From positions 62,001 through 126,000 of the forward strand of contig JAJJXM010000001.1 of the NCBI GenBank assembly GCA_024516155.1: 64,000 nt of DNA. The letters run 5' to 3'. This document shows, one piece after another, positions 34,993-43,072 of this stretch; within the stretch, counting starts at the first letter, position 1; each line of letters opens with the position of its first letter. Made by a program: the position numbers and the translations under genes. The notes below the pieces were generated by a model. The model did no database searches and was not told the origin of the DNA. It saw nothing but the letters and a program-made list of their open reading frames with translations. This DNA comes from Pyronema omphalodes. Its lineage: Eukaryota; Ascomycota; Pezizomycetes; Pezizales; Pyronemataceae.

Positions 34993-37589
34993 GCTGTGTT
35001 AAACCCTGACATCTCACTTCATGACACGTGGAAATCCATCCTGTGTGGGGGAATCCTAGACATTCCGTAATACAGTTTCTTCTGTCCGAACGACTGGGGA
35101 GCCTGAGTCCGCGGTTTAGCGAATTGTCAGTTAGCCTCAGAAATTTACCCTTGAAGAAGAAACTCGAATACGAGTATACGAAAGGATGACCTAGTTGACG
35201 CGGCGTCTACTCCGTTCAATGCAAACCGCGGCTACTTACCAATATTGCTGCCTGTTTATTCCTATCATTAATGTGGAGGAACGCCTTAGAATGAGGCTGC
35301 GTAAACAAGATAAGTTAACGGTGGTTGGAAATGCAAAGATAGGCTTCCAAATACTATTGGCTCCAAAATGTGCTGCCAAGCTGCACGGTGTTACAGATGC
35401 GGGATTTAAGACAGAACTGTGTAGTTTCTGTAGATATCAATCCCTATCACTCGTGGTTTTCGCCGTCCGGACGCATGCATGTTTTCAGGACAATCATAGA
35501 ATAATCAAATGTAGGAGAAGATAGAGATTACTTCAATCAGGTTACAATAGGCATTACTCGCTATGAGATCTGCAGAGGGATTCCTTGAAAAGGTGAGCGG
35601 TACATAGATGCCGCGGAATTTGTTTGCACAGCTAAGTGGGAATTCGTAACAGATTCACTTTGGAGTGCCGGAATGAAAACAAGTGATCTTTCAGATACAT
35701 GATGGATTCAAATCTTTTCATTGAATGTTCAAACCCGGTTTGGGATAAAGTATATAGATAGTGTCCAATCCCCGTATCTTCTAGATTTCCGTAGATAAGC
35801 AACTTTCTCTCATCGCGTGTATCCCATTTTCTCGGCACAAGGAGCACCGTTTTTCCATTATTCTTGAGAATATTGGGTACGGAGGATAAAAACAAAAACT
35901 ACGCGTGCTTTCTGAGGTTCATTTTACCACTCATTTTCGGTCCCATCTGATTTCAGCTCGTATAGCGAGGGCCGGATATATCATATTCCACATCTGCGGG
36001 ATCCGAGCGTAAGTCAACCAATTGCCGAGGCGGAATACTGACACAGATAGACTTCTATCAAATCCAATTTCGCCCTCCGGTATCCGATTCTCTGCGGTTT
36101 TCTGGGGCTCTTACAGCTCCAACTGCGCATCAGTCCTTCTGTAGGAGCTTACGTTGGCCAGGAGAGGTGGCCATAGCAGTATAACCAGGATATAGCAGCC
36201 AATTTGCAATTTCTACTGACAGTTTATAGGATTTTTCTTCTATCTCATACGTGGAGGGAAACAGGATTGGCATAGGCCCCGAAGCGTGATGGATAAGGAA
36301 TCAAGGTCCTCAAATTCAATGAAGCCCGACAGCAAAAACTGGAATCATAAGCTATTCTGAATCAAGGAATTCATACTGTCTTACCTACTCCAATGCCCCT
36401 TGCCAATTATCCACAGTAAAACCAACTGCAGAGAAATTCATATTGTATCTTTCTTGTTTTGTTCTCATCCTCCTAATGTTCATCAACTTGACGAAAAGCA
36501 TCATCACCACCGGTCACTAACGCTCACACCCGGCCCTGACACCCACGTTCAGTGCAGTCTCCTCCAAAACGTAAACGCTGTACCATAGCCTACAAAAGAC
36601 CACCTTGAACACATACAAGCTCTCAGCATACTGATGCTTCTTTGTTTCTAGTGAAGAAACCCACAGTTAGGCCTTGCCATCGTATTAAATCATCCAGGTC
36701 GTCGGCATCATTTGAACAACTTGATTTTAAAGGACATTTTGCTCGCGGTTGAGAAACACAATTGACAAATGTAAGATGTATCCCTGTTCTGATAGACATA
36801 GTAAATAGCTGATAAATACCGACGACATTTCTTCGGTCTGAATGTCGACAATTTTAATGACACCTCGCCACTTGTGCCAGTAATTTGTTACATCACAGTA
36901 CCTGTATTTCAACTTCTGATGGTATTCAGTCACAGGGATAGTGTTTTCAGATATCGAGAGTGAATAAACGATGGAGACTTTGGAAATACATTCGTAAACA
37001 AACGCGTGGTCCAGCTTTAATCCGACCTCTCTGCAAATGGTCATACATCGCAGCATAAAGTAAATACATGAAGCAGTGCATTTGTGTATCAGGTGTATAT
37101 GTAAACAGTACACAACACCTGTGTCTATGTCATTCATAAGCTGGAAGATAGGAACGTCTCCAGATACATGTTTCATTACTCGCAGATACTGAATTCGGAA
37201 TGCAAAAAATGAATTCATAACCAAAAGAATAAAATTCTTCTAATAAAATACCTAAGCACGGGGTGGTCATTTGACCCTTTCAGTACTCCGGTTGTTTCAT
37301 CATACAACCACTCCTTGCACCCTTCACCGTATTCCCATGCCTCCCCGTGCCCCTCATTTTGACCAGTCCGCTTCCTAGGTCCCTCCATTTCCTCTCCTTC
37401 ACGACTTTAGTAGCTTTTCATCTTCCTTGTCTTCAATTTCTCCACCACACCATTAACCTATCGTTCCCATCCATCATCCTTACAATCAACCAAAAATTCT
37501 TTTACGTCTGGCGCGGATCCCATCTTCATAACCCATCGGATTTTCAACTTTCTTAGCCTATATCTCCGAAGTTTTACTTCAAGACTTCA
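34993..37589. repeat. Tandem segment, unit C (truncated)
   Basis: Third copy of the 3' flank, colinear with units A and B. It carries empty sites for the palindromic MITE (near 35069) and the hAT derivative (near 35497). It leads directly into the ankyrin fragment of NLR copy C and is cut at 38026 by the Copia element. Confidence 0.75.
35220..35500 (+). other. Conserved open segment of unknown nature
   Basis: In unit C this lies in an open frame (35195-35524, 109 codons) containing VEERLRMRLRKQDKLTVVG and LLAPKCAAKLHG. Unit B (19480-19650) keeps the same frame with an in-frame 3-nt deletion and several conservative changes, then a stop after the ITDA stretch. Unit A (7290-7420) has lost the frame. 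The pattern resembles a decaying coding exon, but I do not recognise the family. Confidence 0.3.
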
Positions 37590-38026
37590 TCAAATTGTCT
37601 GTCCGTCTTTTTTTGCTTCTAGAACGCTGGCGCACCCATCCATAAGCAACCGTACCACGTTTTCGCGCCCCCACTTCGATGCCAGGCCCAGCGGTGTCTG
37701 CCCGTCCTTTCTTACTGCTGAAACATCGGCGCCTCTATCAATCAGCAACCGAACCACGTTTTCGTACCCGTTCTGTGATGCCAGGTGCAGAGGTGTCTGC
37801 CCATCGTTATCGATAGCCGAAATGTCAGCGCCTCTATCAATGAGCAGCTGCGCCAAACTTTCCAGCCCCCGATGCGATGCTCGATGTAGCGGGGTCTGCC
37901 CGTCCCTTCTTACTGCTGAAACATCGGCGCCGCCATCAATAAGTAAGAGAACCACCTCTTCGTACCCCTCCGCTGATGCCAGGTGCAGCGGTGTGTCGCC
38001 GTCCTCATCGATAGCCGAAATATCCG
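37590..38026 (-). pseudogene. NLR-like receptor copy C, 3' ankyrin fragment
   Basis: Contains four ankyrin repeats plus part of a fifth, ending in KKDGQTI and a stop as in copies A and B. It is interrupted at its 5' side by the Copia LTR starting at 38027. The rest of the gene is not in the window. If Cop-1 and its nested insertions are removed it could continue beyond position 64000. Confidence 0.85.
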
Positions 38027-38347
38027 TGTTGAATGATTTTCTAATTTCTTGCACATGCGGTCTTCCGACGCGGATCACCGAGTGACATCACGTGATCGCG
38101 TCTTCGAGAAGGTTCTATCACTTTCGAGGTGGAACGGGAGACAGCACAGGAAGTTCTTGGCAGCTCATGTGGATTCTTATCGTTCGAGATGTTTCTCTAG
38201 ATTTGTCATACCTTTCTATTTGCTTCCCTCGAGTGATGTCACTCGTTTGTTCACTTGTCTTGGGTTATGTGTATATAAGCTTCGCGAGATCTCCGCTCTC
38301 TCTGTCTTGTAATGAATTAAACAATTATCACTTCTTTTATTTCAACA
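38027..38347 (+). repeat. Cop-1 5' LTR
   Basis: 321 bp, starting TGTTGAA and ending TTCAACA (perfect inverted ends). A TATA box (gtgtatataag) lies near 38268. The flanking host sequence on the left is ATCCG, the expected 5-bp duplication, whose partner is out of the window. Confidence 0.88.
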
Positions 38348-38359
38348 GGTTATGATCCC
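38348..38359 (+). other. Cop-1 primer-binding site (half-tRNA type)
   Basis: GGTTATGATCCC directly follows the LTR. It is close to the complement of the anticodon stem-loop of initiator tRNA-Met (GGTTATGAGCCC), as used by Drosophila copia, Ty5 and Tca5. The match has one mismatch against the expected sequence as I remember it. Confidence 0.6.
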
Positions 38360-38408
38360 TCTTTTGCGCTTCTTTTGACTTATCCTACTATCATTACAAT
38401 ACATCCCA

Positions 38409-38581
38409 TTGAGCCCTAGAGTCATTCTCTGCTCTCGCTCAACCCCGAAGCCATATTTTTTGAGCCCTAGAGTCATCCACTCTCGCTCAACCCCCGATTC
38501 ATCGTTTGAGCCCTAGGGTCATCTACTCTCGCTCAACCCTCGATTCATCTTTGAGCCCCAGAGTCTTCCACTCTCGCTCAA
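38409..38581 (+). repeat. Four tandem hairpin repeats in the Cop-1 leader
   Basis: Units at 38409-38442, 38460-38490, 38506-38536 and 38551-38581 each run from TTGAGC to GCTCAA. Most have an inner AGAG...CTCT pair, so each can form a stem-loop of about 31-34 nt. Spacing is 45-51 nt. They lie between the primer-binding site and gag, where packaging signals normally sit. Confidence 0.8.
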
Positions 38582-38713
38582 TACCTCGACACCTACAGTC
38601 ATTTCTCTCGCCTGCCGCCGCCTCATCGGCCCCTTTTTCAAATCTCCGGTTGTCCTAAACCCTTCGAATCGATCCTCATCCGTCACTCATACCACCGCCG
38701 AAGCACCCACATC

Positions 38714-40465
38714 ATGTCAACCACCGCGGCTATCACTACAACTGTCAAGCTCAATCAGCACAACTACAAGACATGGGCATTGGACATCAGCGATCTGCTC
38801 ATGCAGCTTGGGTTGTGGAATTTTATCGATGGCTCTGAGCCTGTGCCCAAACCTCCATTCAACCCCAAAACTGGCGAGCGCCCTGACCTTGCTACCTGGG
38901 ATTTCCAGCCTGAGTCCGACGACACTACCTACCTGGAAAAGCACGAACGGTTTCTAGCTGCTTGGAATGCCCACAAGGAGAAGCGGACGAAAACATGCGG
39001 CACTATCTTTCGAAGCCTTGAAGCGGACATCCGCTTTCAGTTCAACGATCCGGAATTCCTCAACCCCAAGATTCTTTGGGATGCAATCAAGACGAAGTTT
39101 GAGAAAGTCATACAGTTGGACGGAAAATATGAAATGCAGAAGCTTGCCACATGCAAGCTTGAAGACTACACTTCTGTTTCAGAATGGGTCACTGCACAAG
39201 ATAAGATAATCGCCAACCTTGCCATCTGCAATATTAAAGTTACGGATGAGTGGCGCATTTTCTACCTCATGTCCAACCTTCCGAACACCCCAGAATGGCT
39301 CAACTTCACAACCTCTCTCGACATTACCGACAAAGCAAAATCCCCAAAGGAAGTCATTACAGCTTTGGAATTTTTCGAGGTAAAGCTACGTCGTCAGAAA
39401 GGTATCGCACCCGATGCTGCTCTCTTCGTCACACGCAAGCAAAGAACTCGAGGCCGTGACGAGGCCAATCCTTCGAACAATAAATTCTCAAACAACAAGG
39501 CCTGGAAGAATAAAACCAATAGGCGCGAAAAAGTGAAGTGTGAGGGATGCGGCTACAGCGGGCATACTAGAGATTCCTGTCACCATCCTGAGCGCTGGGA
39601 GGCTTATGCAAGACGGCTAGCACAAACAAAAGAACGAAATGGTCCGAGTCAGAATTCAGTTTCAGGGCACAAGACACCATCTGGTCAGGCCCACCTAGCA
39701 AAAACAAATTCTGGCATTTCCAACGACTCATCATCTAAACAGTCAGAATCTTTTCTATTCGGCATGTTTGATGGTGAACCCTTGAGCCCTACACCTTTTG
39801 AATCTGTCTTCACCGTTGATGCCCTTCGTGCATCCTCCACCTCCGAATTCACAGCTTCTGATTGGATTTTGGATACTGGTGCCTCCCACCACATCACGGG
39901 GAATCGTCAGCTCTTCTCCTTCTACCAGGCATATTCGCCGGGGGAGCACCTTGTTCGCACCGCCAACAACCAAGTGGTTTCAGCCGCAGGAGTTGGCACC
40001 GTTCCTGTTCGTCATGGTGGAAGAATGTTCCTTTTACGGTCTGTCCTACATGTCCCAGCCTGTGGCAACAATAACCTCCTCAGTATTCTTCAGCTCCTTC
40101 GCAAGAACATGAAGATCAACTTTGATGAGGAGAAAGCTACGTTAAGTGTCAACTCCTGCAATGTTGGAACTGCTTATGTCAAGAAAGATCTCTTTGCCTT
40201 GCACTGTGACAAGTCATCAACCGCCAATGAAGGAGATTACTCAATTGTTTTTGCTGCTATGTCCGCTCGAGTGAATCCTAAGGACATTCTGCTTTGGCAT
40301 GCTCGCCTGGGTCATCTGAGTTTACCTGCAATTAAGCGCGCCACCTCGATGGTGGAAGGCATGGAGCTGCAGGCCCGAAGCCCATCAGACTGTCTTTGTG
40401 AGGCTTGCCTTCTTGGTAAGATGGCCCGGCGGCCTTTCTCCAAGCAGAGTGGGTTATCCCCAACC
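38714..40465 (+). pseudogene. Cop-1 gag-pol, truncated by insertion
   Basis: One frame of 584 codons before the break. The N-terminal half is Copia gag. A zinc knuckle C-x2-C-x4-H-x4-C (CEGCGYSGHTRDSC) lies at about residue 276. The protease has WILDTGASHHIT with the catalytic Asp at about 387. The GAG-pre-integrase domain (LLWHARLGHLS ... CEACLLGK) begins at about 525. The frame is intact to 40465, where Gyp-2 interrupts it; further codons to 40714 are read-through into foreign LTR. The start ATG 38714 follows the pyrimidine-rich leader. Confidence 0.88.
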
Positions 40466-40570
40466 TGTAACGGGACAGGCTCGAGGGAACGTCCAAGGTA
40501 CGCAGTGTTCAGGACAGAGGGCAGGAACAGGAACGTAGAGCAAGAGGAGGAGATACTGGGAGGAGGAGGC
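40466..40570 (-). repeat. Gyp-2 3' LTR, distal part
   Basis: Starts tgtaacggga in plus orientation and matches 58084-58188. It is interrupted after ...gaggaggaGGC by Gyp-1, whose target duplication GAGGC is 40566-40570. Confidence 0.88.
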
Positions 40571-41710
40571 TGTCACGGCTCGAGAATTATTACCTTCCCC
40601 CTCCTCGTCATTCATTCACCTGATATCATTCGCTTCATTATCCAGCACTCGTTTGTTTATTTATTTCTATTATCCTTCGGTCTTCGATCATCACTCGTCA
40701 CTCGCCTGGGCTAGGGTTGCGCTCAATTCCCAAATTGTCAAAAAGGTCACGTGACTTACCCCCAGGGTTAGGGGTCAGCTCGGATCCCTTTTCGGAAATT
40801 CCATACCTACGGTCTACCGATCATCTTATCCGATTAGATAAGATCGATCACGTGTTCTAATCAATAGTAGATCAGTATGCACGCGCACTGGTCTACTAAT
40901 GTGCGCACACGTGACTAGGGCTAGGGCACGATCATCTTATCGATAAGATAAGATCTAGTCATGTGACCTTATCAGTATTGCACCATCTTTCCAATCGCAG
41001 CTGATCTGGTTTCACGTGACTAGGGTTAGGGTTGCACCCGCACGCACACAAACTAGGGTTAGGTTTGTGACCGTACGCGCACAGCTAGGGTTAGGGTTAC
41101 GGACGCACGCGCACGATTAGGGTTACGGAAGCGCGCGCGTGACTACGCTTAGGGTTATGCTAGCGCGCACGCGAAGTACGCTACCGCGCACGCGAGTTAC
41201 GCTATCGCGCACGCGAGATACGCTAACGAGCGCGCGACGAGGCTGTGCACGCAAACACGCTAATTTGGTACGAACGCGTTAGCGCGTCTAGAATGCGCAA
41301 CCGTGACCGCGTTGTTTACTTAGTTATTTTTCGGGAAAATTCTGCAAGTAGTGGCTCGGCGTGTAAGGAGGAAAAATTGTATATAAGAGGATTGTTTCTT
41401 TGTTTGTTTATTTTGTTTTTCTTTTCTCCTTACACAGTTATTTGTTTATTTACAAATTCAAATACTTTGTCGAAAATCTTTGTTTACGTCCTCGTTCTCG
41501 TCCCCGTCTTTGGATCTCTTTGTCCCTTGAAATCTTTGTTTATTTCCTTAACTTCTAAACACAGAAAGTCTTTAAGTTGATGCTAGACACAGCTTAAGAG
41601 TTTCTAACGTTGAAGTTATTATAAGGATATATCCATTGAACTCAGCAGTGAATAATTGAGAAGAGCCCTCAGGTTCTCCGTCAGCTATCTCTCCCTTGTT
41701 CGCCGTTACA
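40571..41710 (+). repeat. Gyp-1 5' LTR
   Basis: Begins TGTCACGG and ends CCGTTACA. It contains the dense motif region at 40741-41230, a TATA box (gtatataag) at 41379-41387 and a putative transcript start around 41430. Confidence 0.92.
40741..41230 (+). promoter_or_regulatory. LTR region with telomere-type, GATA and CACGTG motifs
   Basis: Five TTAGGG-type clusters occur at 41021-41031, 41053-41063, 41084-41098, 41117-41125 and 41148-41157. CACGTG or near-CACGTG sites occur near 40748, 40850, 40907 and 41013. GATA-type sites include the palindrome CTTATCGATAAG near 40936. A 20-22 bp degenerate array of tacgctaNcgcgcacgcgag follows to about 41230. The same region recurs at 47000-47485 and, inverted, at 58985-59480. 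Confidence 0.6.
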
Positions 41711-41712
41711 AC

Positions 41713-41724
41713 ATAACTGTGTAA
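41713..41724 (+). other. Gyp-1 self-priming primer-binding site
   Basis: ATAACTGTGTAA starts 2 nt after the LTR and is the exact complement (12 of 12) of TTACACAGTTAT at 41430-41441 in the same LTR, about 48 nt after the TATA box. This fits Tf1-type priming by the 5' end of the element's own RNA rather than by a tRNA. Confidence 0.75.
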
Positions 41725-41773
41725 TCAAGACCTGCCGGCTCTACCGTCAACTCTCGATTACAACAAGCTTTAC

Positions 41774-41944
41774 ATGCTTCACAACCTCTGGTTCTACGAA
41801 TTCATCAATCTATTACCGATCTTCCGTTCCCTCGAAAACCCCGTCGTCCTTGACGAAATCGAAATTGCTCGACAACTCGGAAACGAATACGCAGCAACTC
41901 GAATTCAATATAACGACGAAACCAACATCTGGCACCTCCGTTAA
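41774..41944 (+). CDS. Gyp-1 ORF0, 56-codon frame before gag
   Basis: ATG to TAA frame ending 9 nt before the gag ATG at 41954. Its C-terminal half (IARQLGNEYAATRIQY) resembles the equivalent short frame in Gyp-2 (IALQLAKEYGYLAILWKY) at 57673-57903, and more weakly Gyp-4 at 56200-56442. The protein is small and soluble-looking, with no known domain that I recognise. It would be the first AUG-initiated frame on the transcript, so it may encode a protein or act as an upstream regulatory ORF. Confidence 0.6.
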   Translation: MLHNLWFYEFINLLPIFRSLENPVVLDEIEIARQLGNEYAATRIQYNDETNIWHLR

Positions 41945-41953
41945 TCCCTCGAA

Positions 41954-43072
41954 ATGGACCAAAACAACAAAGTCGTCGTGGCCCTGTACCTCAACGAAGC
42001 CGAAAGGTTAGAGGTCGAACAGGACCCCACGAAGATCAAATTCGTCCGCAACGCCGTAAAAGAATACGAACGAGACTGTCAACTTAGGGACGACCTCCGA
42101 GCCGAACTCACAGAAGCTCGAAAGGACAACTCCCTCTACGCTCAACGAATTACCGATTTGGAAAGGGATCTCGAAAGCGCCAAGGCCTCCGTTCGACTCC
42201 TACAAGCCCTTACGAAGAACGGTCCCCTTCCGAATACCCGTCCCATCGAATTACCTCACCCACCTGAGTTCTCTGGTGAACGTAAGGAACTCTTGAACTT
42301 CATCTCGAAGGTCAGATCCAAGCTCGCCGGAGACTCCTCCCGTTTTACCGACGATCAACATAAGCTACGTCATACTTATGGATATCTCAAAGGCAACGCT
42401 CAGAATCAAATTCAACCCTACGTCCTTACAGATAAGATTAAGCTTAAGGACGTTGAGGCCCTCATTACAATTCTGGAAGCTGCCTTCGGAGATCCTGATC
42501 AAGTTGGTACTGCATCTGCGGAATTGGATAAACTTCAACAGGGCAACCGTGAGTTTAGCCAATACTACGCAGAATTCCAACGATTAATGGCTATCTTGAA
42601 CTACGACGAAAACGCAAAGAAGGCTGCTCTGAAGCGTGGACTCTCTCGAGACCTTCAGACCAGTCTTGTTTACCAAGCCGAAGAACCTCAGAACTTCACC
42701 AAATTTGTGGATCTTTGTATGAAGCTAGATTACAGAATTCGAGCTCATTCAAACACCACAAAGCGGCACGTTTCTTCGGTCCCCAGTCGTTCCAGCTCCA
42801 CGCCGTCTCGCCCGGCGTCCCACCCAACGAATACCAATAGTGGTAATTACGGATCGGCCCCCATGGACCTATCAGCTTCCCAAAAGGCTCAGAACCAACG
42901 CCGTCGTGATGAACGAATGGCTAAGGGACTTTGTCTTTATTGTGGATCAGCCGATCATTTCAAGAACGAATGTTCTACGTTGGCAGCAAACAACTCCCGC
43001 AAGATTCGCCTAGCCGCCGCCGAGGTTTTGGATATCCCAACAAACCCCGACGTCGACCAGGGAAAAGAGTAG
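41954..43072 (+). CDS. Gyp-1 Gag polyprotein
   Basis: 372 residues. Structural protein that assembles the virus-like particle. A charged coiled-coil-like N-terminus (residues about 20-85) is followed by the retrotransposon gag region (ELDKLQQGNREFSQYYAEFQ near residue 190) and one CCHC knuckle, CLYCGSADHFKNEC, at about 329-342. The frame is intact. Pol follows in the -1 frame through the slippery site at 43060. The same protein, partly visible, is encoded by Gyp-3. Confidence 0.92.
   Translation: MDQNNKVVVALYLNEAERLEVEQDPTKIKFVRNAVKEYERDCQLRDDLRAELTEARKDNSLYAQRITDLERDLESAKASVRLLQALTKNGPLPNTRPIELPHPPEFSGERKELLNFISKVRSKLAGDSSRFTDDQHKLRHTYGYLKGNAQNQIQPYVLTDKIKLKDVEALITILEAAFGDPDQVGTASAELDKLQQGNREFSQYYAEFQRLMAILNYDENAKKAALKRGLSRDLQTSLVYQAEEPQNFTKFVDLCMKLDYRIRAHSNTTKRHVSSVPSRSSSTPSRPASHPTNTNSGNYGSAPMDLSASQKAQNQRRRDERMAKGLCLYCGSADHFKNECSTLAANNSRKIRLAAAEVLDIPTNPDVDQGKE
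43060..43066 (+). promoter_or_regulatory. -1 ribosomal frameshift site GGGAAAA (Gyp-1)
   Basis: The heptamer reads G GGA AAA in the gag frame, the canonical X XXY YYZ form, one sense codon (GAG) before the gag stop TAG. Slipping back one base continues as GKRVVHQQPVG into pol, which is open from there. The identical site is in Gyp-3 at 63417-63423. Confidence 0.8.

Larger units (their letters stand above)
38027..40465 (+). mobile_element. Cop-1: Ty1/Copia retrotransposon, 5' part
   Basis: 5' LTR, primer-binding site, hairpin leader and a gag-protease-preintegrase frame are present in order. The element is cut at 40465 by Gyp-2. Integrase core, reverse transcriptase and 3' LTR are not in the window and are expected to the right of the nest. 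Confidence 0.9.

Noticed and set aside
34506..35012. 168-codon minus-strand ORF
   Set aside because: The corresponding region of unit A diverges in frame, and in A it is interrupted by the MITE. No motif is recognisable.
40466..40714. C-terminal extension of the Copia polyprotein
   Set aside because: These codons lie in the LTRs of Gyp-2 and Gyp-1 and are fortuitous read-through.
41021..41157. Chromosome end or interstitial telomere scar
   Set aside because: The TTAGGG-type motifs are internal to an LTR and recur in all three LTR copies of the family, in both orientations.
41245..41580. 111-codon ORF inside the Gyp-1 LTR (also in the Gyp-3 LTR)
   Set aside because: It spans the TATA box and putative transcription start, has low-complexity content, and its frame is altered in the 3' LTR by a one-base change in an A run.
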